41,905 nt of DNA. Origin: Promethearchaeota archaeon. Its GTDB lineage: Archaea; Asgardarchaeota; Lokiarchaeia; Sigynarchaeales; SOKP01. The DNA lies in NCBI GenBank assembly GCA_016839905.1, contig JAEOTJ010000080.1:1-41905 (forward strand). The letters run 5' to 3'. This document shows, piece after piece, positions 17,485 through 25,390 of the stretch. The stretch's first letter is position 1, and every line of letters begins with the position of its first letter. The position numbers were made by a program, and so were the translations under genes. Under the pieces are notes generated by a model, which was not told the DNA's origin, did no database searches, and saw only the letters and a program-made list of their open reading frames with translations.

Positions 17485-18497
17485 CTATTTAAAATGTTCG
17501 TATCCCCTACTTTTTAACTCACTTTTTTTTCCATTTCTTAAAATATAGATTTTTTCTTCAGAAATTACTTTTCCAATTTTAAAAAGATCCCCACCTTTAT
17601 CTTTAACAACTTTTTGGGCAGCGATAAAATTTTCTGGACTAATCGTAAATAAATGTATAAATTCTTCTCCAGCATTGAATACTAAATCCTCTAAGGATAT
17701 ATCATATTCTTGAGAATATTTTACTGCTTCTTGGTCAACTAAATTATCATCAAATTCAATTTCGAAACCTAATTCTGGATTAGATAACATTAATTCTGTT
17801 AATGACTTTGATAATCCATCAGAGGAATCTATACTCGCCGTTACTATTTTTTTTTCAGTTAAAAAATATGCTTCCTCCCCAATATCCTCTGGATCTAATA
17901 CACTCTTTATTGATCTTTGATAAGAAGGGAAATTATTTATAATCCCATCCTTTTCTAAAAGGATATCAAATCCTACCCCTGTAAGTCCAAATTTTCTATT
18001 TGAGACCAAATAATCTCCTGCTTTCATTCCATGCCTATAAATGATATTTGAATGACATTGAAAACCAAAAACTGTAGGATTAATAATTATTTCTTTAGTA
18101 TCATTAATATCTCCACCAATATAATCGATGTTGAATTTTATGCTATAATCAATAATCCCACTCATTAATTCTATGAATTCTTCTTGTTTGAGTTCAGCCG
18201 GCAATCCTAATGATATTATAAGTCCTCTTGGCTTAACATTTTTAACTATTAAATCGCTTAAATTCATTATAATCGATTTACGACCAATCTGATAGAAGTT
18301 CATTTGAGGAAGTATATCGGTCGTAGATACTAGCATGTCTGAATTCAGTATTATTTTATTATCTGATTGTACATCCTTAAGATCAAAAAAAAAGAATCAT
18401 CTCGTATTAATTTCTTTCTGGTTTTCTTAAATACCAATTTTTCAATGATATTTATTAATTCAAGTTCTCCAAGATCTCTAATAGTATTATTATTCAT
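17485..18497 (-). CDS. thiL: Thiamine-monophosphate kinase ThiL, interrupted by a 1-nt frameshift
   Basis: ThiL phosphorylates thiamine monophosphate to the active cofactor. The main frame (18336-17485) has SDMLVSTTDILPQMNF, IGRKSIIMNLSDL, the Gly-rich stretch YIGGDIND, IDSSDGLSKSL and FNAGEEFIHLF, all family blocks. The expected N-terminus, beginning at ATG 18497 (MNNNTIRDLGELELINIIEK ... IRDDS), lies in another frame. The two join if one base is added at a run of nine A (18385-18393, T on the coding strand). With that base the product is about 337 aa, a normal length. The usual GDDAA motif reads RDDSF. A homopolymer sequencing or real indel is most likely; slippage is possible. The 283-aa part alone would lack the N-terminal metal-binding motif. 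Confidence 0.83.
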
Positions 18498-18551
18498 CAG
18501 AAAAAATTTATAATTTTTTTTAAATTAATATTAATAACATAAAAAAAACCA

Positions 18552-18653
18552 GCCTCTGTGGCTTAGTGGTAGAGCTATTGATTCGTAATCAAATAATCGA
18601 TTAATTCAGTCGATCAGACGACTCGGTCGGGGGTTCAATTCCCCCTAGAGGCT
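18552..18653 (+). tRNA. tRNA-Thr(CGU) with a ~30-nt intron near the 3' side of the anticodon stem
   Basis: Acceptor GCCTCTG/TAGAGGC (one G-U), discriminator T, D-arm GCTT-AGTGGTA-GAGC, anticodon stem-loop TTGA-TTCGTAA-TCAA (anticodon CGU), T-arm GGGGG-TTCAATT-CCCCC. No CCA is encoded. Between the anticodon stem and the variable bases CGGTC there are about 30 extra nt (about 18591-18620) containing a hairpin ATCGA/TCGAT. Removal gives a normal 72-nt tRNA in which T43 pairs with A27. The exact cut sites are not certain because no perfect 4-bp central helix was found by eye. The gene ends 4 bp before the stop codon of the oppositely oriented roadblock-GTPase gene. Confidence 0.9.
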
Positions 18654-18657
18654 TCAT

Positions 18658-19671
18658 TTATACGCCCTGTGCAACAATAAACTTCTTAACTAATTGTAAT
18701 GCAAGCATTTTAAAGGCATCATTAATATTTTCTCCTGTTTTTGCGGAGGTTTCAATGTATGGTACTCCTAACTCACCGCCTAATTTATTACCGTCATCAG
18801 TAGATACTTGTCGATCACTTACTAAATCGACTTTATTTCCAACTAATATTAATGATATTCCCTCAGCTACCGTTGTTATTTCTTTATTCCAGTTTTTAAT
18901 ATTCTCATATGTCTCTTTCCTAGTAACATCAAAAACAAGAATTCCCGCCTCTGCATTCATTAAATATGATTGTCTAACACGTTTGAACTGAGATTGTCCC
19001 GCCAAATCCCATATAACAAATCTAACTTTAGATTCCAAACCCTCAAATGCACATTCCTTTTTCATTATTGATGTACCAATAGTCGATTTATAATCCGTTT
19101 GGAAAGCATCCTCAACAAAACGATGTACCATGCTAGTTTTTCCAACTCCTCCATCTCCACCTAAAATTAATTTAAATGCATATTCTCCAGATTTAATTTT
19201 AATTTTTTGTAATTCTCCCACTTTTCTATCAATATCTTTTCCTCCCCCTTCAGAATAGATTTTAGGGATTACAGGACTAACTGATCGTCCGTCAAATATA
19301 CGAGCAATTTTTTCTGCTGCTAAATAAGCGAAAGGAAATACAGGATCTACCAATGCGATTGCGTCAAGAATGGTTACGAAAATTGCTTCTGGGCCTGCTT
19401 CACAAAATATTAAGCGATATTTTTCTGTATCGAAGGTTCCAGTGCCGAATGCCCCCGAAGAAAACTCTTGCGTGATTCTATTAAGCACAGGCTCTACAAG
19501 GGCGCTAACACCACCTACAATCTCTTCATCCAAGGATTTATCTGGTGATGCAGAAATACTATCCATTACTAATCCATCTCGATTAACAATAAGCGCAGCG
19601 ATTAAACCCTGACTTACTTCTTGCGCATACCATTGAAGTAAAGCTTCTATCTTTTTTCTATCTATGGGCAT
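18658..19671 (-). CDS. Roadblock/LC7 domain fused to a Ras-superfamily small GTPase
   Basis: An Asgard-type fusion of 337 aa. Residues 1-130 form a roadblock/LC7 domain (LIAALIVNRDGLVMDSIS, then GTFDTEKYRLIFCEAG). After a linker, residues 163-337 form a complete GTPase. G1 is GGDGGVGKTS (171-180), switch I is STIGTS with T197, G3 is WDLAGQ (221-226), G4 is NKVD (279-282) and G5 is SAK (309-311). All nucleotide-binding and catalytic residues, including the Gln of DxxGQ, are present, so it should be an active Rab/Arf-like switch. There is no C-terminal prenylation cysteine or N-terminal myristoyl Gly. In eukaryotes and bacteria roadblock proteins act as partners of such GTPases; here both are one chain. 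Confidence 0.95.
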   Translation of the reverse strand: MPIDRKKIEALLQWYAQEVSQGLIAALIVNRDGLVMDSISASPDKSLDEEIVGGVSALVEPVLNRITQEFSSGAFGTGTFDTEKYRLIFCEAGPEAIFVTILDAIALVDPVFPFAYLAAEKIARIFDGRSVSPVIPKIYSEGGGKDIDRKVGELQKIKIKSGEYAFKLILGGDGGVGKTSMVHRFVEDAFQTDYKSTIGTSIMKKECAFEGLESKVRFVIWDLAGQSQFKRVRQSYLMNAEAGILVFDVTRKETYENIKNWNKEITTVAEGISLILVGNKVDLVSDRQVSTDDGNKLGGELGVPYIETSAKTGENINDAFKMLALQLVKKFIVAQGV

Positions 19672-19704
19672 TATGTTGATCTTTTTATTTTTAGTACATA
19701 TTAA

Positions 19705-19715
19705 TTTATATAAAT
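19705..19715 (-). promoter_or_regulatory. Candidate TATA box for the roadblock-GTPase gene
   Basis: TTTATATAAAT lies 34-44 nt upstream of the start codon of the roadblock-GTPase gene, giving a leader of about 10-15 nt if transcription starts 26 nt downstream. The sequence is palindromic, so orientation is assigned from position only. Confidence 0.4.
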
Positions 19716-19805
19716 AATTTAAAACATTAATTTATTTATAAATTTATCAATATAAAACATATTTTACTTTTAAAAAATAATATAAATAGAAAAGAATAAA
19801 TAAGT

Positions 19806-20288
19806 ATGAGTCAAGACCAAAGCTCCTATCAAAAAGGTATTGAAAACCTTTTAAAAAAGCATGAAGAAGAATTTGAAAATATAATCGCTGATTATATTCT
19901 CAAGGTAAATAATAAATACTATTCAAATACTTTTCCATCTACTCAAATTTGTAAAATTCTATTAGAAAAACTTGAAAAGAAGCATTCAAAATTTTCAATT
20001 TTCCATAAAATTGTCCGTAAAATTTTAAATAAATGGGTTGATAAAGATATATGTAAAATTGTTTCTGAAAAAAAAGAACATCAAGTTAAAACTATAGTGA
20101 AATTTGATAATGAGGGTTTTATACAATTAAAACAAAAAATTATTGATTTAAGTATAAAAACAATTGAAGAAGGATTAAATAAACAATTAATATCGGTTGA
20201 TACATTAAAAAAAAGAGAAGATATTTTACAGAATATTGAATATGAAATAAAAGATTTATTCTTCACAATAGAATCTGATGAGGAATAA
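19806..20288 (+). CDS. Hypothetical helical protein, 160 aa
   Basis: A charged, Lys/Glu-rich, mostly helical soluble protein starting at an ATG with TATA-like DNA (ATATAAATAG) about 18-28 nt upstream. It has no cysteine pair pattern, signal peptide or membrane segment and ends acidic (ESDEE). No family is recognised. It converges with the 303-aa winged-helix gene, with 3 bp between the stop codons. The strong helical periodicity suggests a protein-protein interaction role, but no function can be assigned. Confidence 0.6.
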   Translation: MSQDQSSYQKGIENLLKKHEEEFENIIADYILKVNNKYYSNTFPSTQICKILLEKLEKKHSKFSIFHKIVRKILNKWVDKDICKIVSEKKEHQVKTIVKFDNEGFIQLKQKIIDLSIKTIEEGLNKQLISVDTLKKREDILQNIEYEIKDLFFTIESDEE

Positions 20289-20291
20289 TAA

Positions 20292-21203
20292 CTAAATAGA
20301 TTTTTGCCATTTAATTATCTTTTTATTCCAAATAGTTTTATTTTCAAAATCTCCGATCTCTTTATAAAGTTCTTTTAATTCTATTGCTTCATTTATTGGG
20401 ATTTCTCCTTCTGTTTCTAATGATGTAACTAAATCTATTTTTTTTCCAATTTTATTATTTAATTCTTCAAAAATTTCTGGCTTTTCATTCATTAAAAAGC
20501 AATTTTTTAATGAATATAAAGTTCTTAAAGCTAAATCTTTCTTAATCTTTTTATTATGCAAATCTTCTGTTACTTTTTTTATTAAATATTCTGGGAAAAA
20601 GAAATCAAACTGTAAATCGGTCTTTAAAAAGACCCAACTATTTTTTTCCTCGCTTTTTTCCACATAAACATCAATAATATCAAATTTCATTAAAATCTTC
20701 TTGATATCTTTAAAAATAGAATACTTATTTAGAAGATTCTTCATTTCTGCGGGTTTTTTCTTTATAAAATCGATTATTTTCATTAAATTTGGAAACCTAA
20801 TGATTTCAATTAAATTATTCTCAAAATCAGCTATTAATTTACTCCTTGATTGTACATAACTAGAAAAATATTGTTTTATGCTAGTTAAAATCCTTTCCCT
20901 TAAAGATAATGGAATATTTCTTTTTTTTTGAACGTATTCTATTAATTGCTTCGGAGGAACTCTAATCAAATAAAAATCTTTAATTAAGTGATAATGATCC
21001 TCATTGTTTAATTCAAAATTATTAATTAATTTTATATCCTTGAACATGGTTAATATTTTCTGTAATTTTTTTTTATTCATTTTATAAGAAGGGTGTAGAA
21101 TCTTTATTATGGTCCTTTCATTTAAAGGCCCTTCTCTAAGAACTTTTATGACATTATACATTTCAATATTAGTCATTAATTCTTTTATAAATATATCGCT
21201 CAT
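20292..21203 (-). CDS. Hypothetical protein with a possible N-terminal winged helix, 303 aa
   Basis: The first 75 or so residues look like a winged helix: MYNVIKVLREGPLNERTIIKI, then KKLQKILTMFKDIKLINNFEL and a wing-like strand. The rest is all-helical and charged, with a second possible winged-helix-like stretch near 140-190 (NLMKIIDFIKKKPAEMKNLL, FDIIDVYVEKSEEKNS). No membrane segment or enzyme motif is visible. It may be a lineage-specific transcription regulator. The start has other in-frame Met codons just downstream (M10, M15), so the N-terminus could be slightly shorter. Confidence 0.58.
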   Translation of the reverse strand: MSDIFIKELMTNIEMYNVIKVLREGPLNERTIIKILHPSYKMNKKKLQKILTMFKDIKLINNFELNNEDHYHLIKDFYLIRVPPKQLIEYVQKKRNIPLSLRERILTSIKQYFSSYVQSRSKLIADFENNLIEIIRFPNLMKIIDFIKKKPAEMKNLLNKYSIFKDIKKILMKFDIIDVYVEKSEEKNSWVFLKTDLQFDFFFPEYLIKKVTEDLHNKKIKKDLALRTLYSLKNCFLMNEKPEIFEELNNKIGKKIDLVTSLETEGEIPINEAIELKELYKEIGDFENKTIWNKKIIKWQKSI

Positions 21204-21439
21204 TTTATACTATTCTCCAATATATTATTTATATATGAAATTCAGATTCATTGATTCCATTGTATTAAAATTAAATATTCTTTTATTAATAATAGATTTT
21301 GAACTAAAAAATTTTCTTACATATAGTTTTATCTATATCTTGTATAGATAACTTTTAAAAAAATTCTATAAATTCAATGAATTATATATATTAAATTAAC
21401 TTTAATGATTTTTTTTAATTTAATTTTTTCTCTTTTTTA

Positions 21440-21581
21440 GCAGAGGTTGCCAAGTATGGTCTAAGTGTTTTTAAACAAATAAACACGACTAGCGGCGCTA
21501 GACTGAGGTTCTAGTGACACAGGTCAACGATAGACACTTGTCTTCGCCCTGAGTTCGTGGGTTCAAATCCCACCCTCTGCA
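21440..21581 (+). tRNA. tRNA-Leu(GAG) with introns in the D-loop and variable arm
   Basis: Acceptor GCAGAGG/CCTCTGC, discriminator A, D-stem GCC/GGC, anticodon stem-loop CTAGA-CTGAGGT-TCTAG (anticodon GAG), T-arm GTGGG-TTCAAAT-CCCAC. This is a class II tRNA; no CCA is encoded. At 142 nt it is about 55 nt too long. The D-loop insert (21464-21492) is a good BHB intron of 29 nt. A second insert of about 26-28 nt lies in the variable region between TCTAG and GTTCGTGGG (about 21515-21556); its limits cannot be fixed by eye. Spliced length would be near 86 nt, normal for Leu. Confidence 0.88.
21464..21492 (+). other. 29-nt bulge-helix-bulge intron in the D-loop of tRNA-Leu
   Basis: Central helix GGTC/GACT (4 bp with one G-U), bulges TAA and AGC, inner helix GTGTTT/AAACAC (6 bp) with loop TTAAACAAAT. 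Cuts after the second base of each bulge give a mature D-loop ending GGTCTAC before the D-stem GGC. The geometry is the same as in the two mRNA introns of this window. Confidence 0.8.
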
Positions 21582-21642
21582 TTTCTAAATTTAACAAAAA
21601 TCGAATTGAATTAATTATTAAATTCCCCTCCATCTGCATTAA

Positions 21643-24600
21643 TTAAAAAAAGTCCGATAATTTTTGTTGTCTAATTTTAGGATTATTCGTTAAACTTATT
21701 ACATATTCTTCTATCAATTCCATTCGTTGTAAAGTATAATTATCTAAATCATATTCCTCACAAAGCTTAATTGCTCTCGATATGTATTTTTCAATACCTC
21801 CTCTATTGACAGTTAAAATCACGTTATTTCCACATTTAGGACACTTCCCACCATTAGAAATTGGAGGCCTTCTAAATTTAGCATTACATTTAACACATCT
21901 AAATCCTTGAATTGCGAACTTTCTCAAATTTCCTAATATATCTGGATTAAAATGAGACCTAAGAACCTTTTCGGCAACATTTTTAGCATCCACAGCCTTA
22001 ATTATTTTACCTAAATGTAATTGAGCTTCAATTTTATCGTTCATAGATTCATATGTTTTATATGCGGTCATGAAATTTCCAGCATTAATATCATCAGTAG
22101 GGATATTAAATCCTGAATCATATTGCTCTGGAGTTCCTAATTGACTTTTAACTAATCTCATTACTGCTTCTATCTCGGAAGGTGAAAAATACTTCTGGGT
22201 TGCTTCATAAAATTCTAGTGGATACTTACTTAGAGTATCCACATTATGGGCTTCTTCATCAATTTCATTTGGATCTAATTTAGTTGATATGACGAGGGTA
22301 GCATCCATTCTTCCTCCGATTTTGCTTGGTAGATAACTTCTTGAAAAATTTAATATTGGATCTAATAGTAGCATTAATCCATCTTCATCGCCATCACAAT
22401 TACGCCTTTTGGCCGCATGCCAAAATGGATGAGCATAAATAGAACGTGCTGGTGTAAATCCTATTATTCGTCCAATAATTCCCGCACTAGTATGAGGAGC
22501 TAACCCAACTATAAGATGTCCAATAAGCTCTTCTCTTGTTTTTACTTTATAATATCTATTCATGCCATAGAAATAATCTAATTCATCATCTAAAAAATTA
22601 GCAACTTTTATCATATATTCAGCACAATCATCTGAAAGTAAGATATCTTGAACCTTCAATTCAATGATTTGATTTTCATCATATATTGGGTTGCCTTTAT
22701 AATCATATTTATACCCTAATTCTTTAAGTTGATTAACAGAACATCCAATTTCATTAGGTTTAAAATGAGTTAAGGGTATATCCGTAGCATCATATCGAAT
22801 TTCCGCAGTTTTATATACAAGTACGTTATTTTTTGCTCTTAAAATTCCTTTTTCAATAGGTTCAGGAACTTTAAAACTATTTGTAAGTCCAAAAATACCT
22901 TTCAAATGTTTTGGGAATGATAATTGTAAATGTTTTAAGGTAGAATGGACATATTTCTTTATATTAAATGTAGCTCTACTTGAACTCTTTAAAAGTTGAC
23001 CACATTGAGGACATATTGGATCCTCCTTAGGATTTACTGCCGGAAATAGTTTTTTACAGTTTTCACAAATAGACCTTAACTCTGTATGCACTCTACATTT
23101 TGGACATAAATTAAACATAGTGTCTTTACCACATTGGGGACATTCTTTTCTGCATACATCGATAATTATTCTATATGTTTTTTTTTCAGCTTCTCCGAAA
23201 GATTCAAGCCCCTTCTTTTTGGATTCTATCGCTGTTTCATTTTCTTTTACTAACTCCATTGCTTTTTCCACTGATCGAGAATTCCCAACCTTATCGCTTA
23301 ATGGAAATAGTGCATGGATACCTTTCATACTTTTTCTTTCTGACTTCTCTGGACGCCCCATTCGTGTGCCCATAAAATATGGAGCTTTATCCTTGATTTT
23401 TATGGAGGAAAGACTATCAAAATAGGAAAATACATTTTCAAATCCTTTTAATTTGATAGATGCTTTTGTTTCTAAATTAAAAATTATCTTATAGATATAA
23501 TTCATCGCATTACTGAATATTATCTTATCTTCCTTAACTTTATGTAAAATAAACGCCTTTTCCAGGATTTCTTTAGTTCGTTTATTATTCTCTACAATGA
23601 TTTTATTTTCAGATGGTTGATATCCATTCATAAAAGCCTTTCTTAATTCATTCAATTCAAAAACAGGTAAATTACCCCAAAAATCAAGATAAACAGGATG
23701 CAAAGGAATATGATAAGTTTCAGAGATTATAACAGCCTCTTCAGCAGTAGGTATATTGCTAAATGGATCTTTAATATATTTTTTAAGAGTATTATCAACT
23801 TCGGCATCTTTTCCCACCGCTTTCTCTAATTCTAATGCCCACCATTCCTCAACATAACCAGAAGGTATCAATTTATGATAATTTTCTGCAAATTCTCCAA
23901 ATCCAAATAATATATCTCCTAAAAATAATATCTTTTTAATGTCAGGAAATTTTTTTTTAGCAAGTTCAATGCTAGAAATTTTAATAACATCTCCCGATTT
24001 TAATTTCACTATTGGAGGTTCAATATAACTAACAGGGCATATACTTGTACTCTTTCCTGGTCTCTCTATTCTAAGTTGGGTTCCTATTGCTATAAATCTA
24101 TCTAAAACAACCATCGTTGCGGGATGTATCCCTCCTGCTGCTAAACTTGTATTTCTCGATTTTCCATATCGGATTCTATGACCTCCCACTCTAGAGGGAT
24201 GACTAAATACGGGTCTCCCTGCTAATAAATCGGAGATGTATTTATAGTTTGGCAAAATTTTTTTTACATCTTTTATTTCTTCTGTTTTTTGATCTGATTC
24301 TTTTTCTGAGATTTTTTTCAAATCTGCTAGCCATTCCCAACCTTTTAAATTCATTGTTTTTGTTATTTTAAGGAGTTTAGACTTCTTTGAGAGAATTCCA
24401 TCATTTAAAACTAAACATGCTCCACCCCGGACTCTATTAGTTTCTACTCTTGGTAAGTTTCTAAATGCTGAAATCTCTTCTATTTCTGTAGGATCTCCAT
24501 TAATCTCAACTGGAAGATTCTCAACAGCAAATCTAATCTCTTCATTCGAAGAAGGATATTGGAGATGTATGATTCTATCATATAATTTTACTTCTTCTAC

Positions 24601-25152
24601 ATATCTACCGATTTCTCCCTCTGTTGCTTCATATCTCGGAATATTTGATTTTTTTCTAACAAAATCTGCGATAAGGACACATAATGCAGCTGTTGTACCT
24701 CCAGCTGCCCTAATTGGCCCTGCAAAATATAAAGATAAATATTTATTTTTTTGATGGTCTTCTCTAATTAAAATTTTCGATATACCTTCAAGTGGAGCAC
24801 TTACAACACCCATAGTCTTTATGGCTAACCCAACTCTAATGGCTCTCTCTACACGCTCTTCTAAAGATTTAATATTACCAATTTTTTTTTCTAGAATCTC
24901 AGAAACTACTTGAAATGTTATTTCATTGTCTGATTTTCCTTGTTTTTTTAAATCTCTGATAACATCAGCAACACCTTCCGGACCAACCAATTTTTCGACT
25001 CTTCCAGCTAAATCTTTTGCTTGTGGAGATTCAACAAATAATTCAGGATCTAATCCCTTTTGACGAGCTTCTTTAGCGATATCATAACATTGATCAACTT
25101 TTCGCTGAATAGATTCAAAATATTCCTCCATCTCCTTACTCATTTCAACCAT
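21643..25152 (-). CDS. polC: DNA polymerase D large subunit DP2 (catalytic)
   Basis: DP2 is the polymerising subunit of the archaeal replicative polymerase D. The 1169-aa product has the N-terminal LYFAGPIRAAGGTTAA block, the catalytic motif NCDGDEDG with D920 and D922 (residues 918-925), and a run of zinc sites: C-x2-C pairs around residues 655-705 and near the C-terminus (CVKCNAKF, CPKCG). The last eight residues are QQKLSDFF, a textbook PIP box for binding the sliding clamp PCNA. The length is normal and no intein is present, although this gene often carries one. It is divergent from the DP1 gene across a 238-bp spacer. Confidence 0.97.
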   Translation of the reverse strand: MVEMSKEMEEYFESIQRKVDQCYDIAKEARQKGLDPELFVESPQAKDLAGRVEKLVGPEGVADVIRDLKKQGKSDNEITFQVVSEILEKKIGNIKSLEERVERAIRVGLAIKTMGVVSAPLEGISKILIREDHQKNKYLSLYFAGPIRAAGGTTAALCVLIADFVRKKSNIPRYEATEGEIGRYVEEVKLYDRIIHLQYPSSNEEIRFAVENLPVEINGDPTEIEEISAFRNLPRVETNRVRGGACLVLNDGILSKKSKLLKITKTMNLKGWEWLADLKKISEKESDQKTEEIKDVKKILPNYKYISDLLAGRPVFSHPSRVGGHRIRYGKSRNTSLAAGGIHPATMVVLDRFIAIGTQLRIERPGKSTSICPVSYIEPPIVKLKSGDVIKISSIELAKKKFPDIKKILFLGDILFGFGEFAENYHKLIPSGYVEEWWALELEKAVGKDAEVDNTLKKYIKDPFSNIPTAEEAVIISETYHIPLHPVYLDFWGNLPVFELNELRKAFMNGYQPSENKIIVENNKRTKEILEKAFILHKVKEDKIIFSNAMNYIYKIIFNLETKASIKLKGFENVFSYFDSLSSIKIKDKAPYFMGTRMGRPEKSERKSMKGIHALFPLSDKVGNSRSVEKAMELVKENETAIESKKKGLESFGEAEKKTYRIIIDVCRKECPQCGKDTMFNLCPKCRVHTELRSICENCKKLFPAVNPKEDPICPQCGQLLKSSSRATFNIKKYVHSTLKHLQLSFPKHLKGIFGLTNSFKVPEPIEKGILRAKNNVLVYKTAEIRYDATDIPLTHFKPNEIGCSVNQLKELGYKYDYKGNPIYDENQIIELKVQDILLSDDCAEYMIKVANFLDDELDYFYGMNRYYKVKTREELIGHLIVGLAPHTSAGIIGRIIGFTPARSIYAHPFWHAAKRRNCDGDEDGLMLLLDPILNFSRSYLPSKIGGRMDATLVISTKLDPNEIDEEAHNVDTLSKYPLEFYEATQKYFSPSEIEAVMRLVKSQLGTPEQYDSGFNIPTDDINAGNFMTAYKTYESMNDKIEAQLHLGKIIKAVDAKNVAEKVLRSHFNPDILGNLRKFAIQGFRCVKCNAKFRRPPISNGGKCPKCGNNVILTVNRGGIEKYISRAIKLCEEYDLDNYTLQRMELIEEYVISLTNNPKIRQQKLSDFF

Positions 25153-25390
25153 AACTGATTTACCTTATCGTAGCATCTACTTTTAATATATTAATCTTAT
25201 CATTCTAGTAAAATAAATCCATTTATTAACGTGATAATTGATTTTGTATATTAATATGTAGAGATTGTAAATTTTTACAATTTAATTCAGTCTTCTCATA
25301 TATAAAGAAAAAAAATATTTTTCCTTTAATAAAAACCAATTTATCTTAATAAAATCTAATAATAATTATTTAAGAACTGATATAAAAACG

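Noticed and set aside
18385..18393. An intron in thiL
   Set aside because: Spacing between conserved blocks is normal; only one base is needed to restore the frame, at a homopolymer.
23120..23425. Open frames antisense to large genes (for example inside DP2, rpoB and rtcB)
   Set aside because: They mirror conserved coding sequence on the other strand, have low-complexity Ser/Phe/Leu-rich products and no start signals.
21643..25152. Intein in the DP2 gene
   Set aside because: The catalytic NCDGD region and flanks are continuous and the length is normal; RtcB was checked with the same result.
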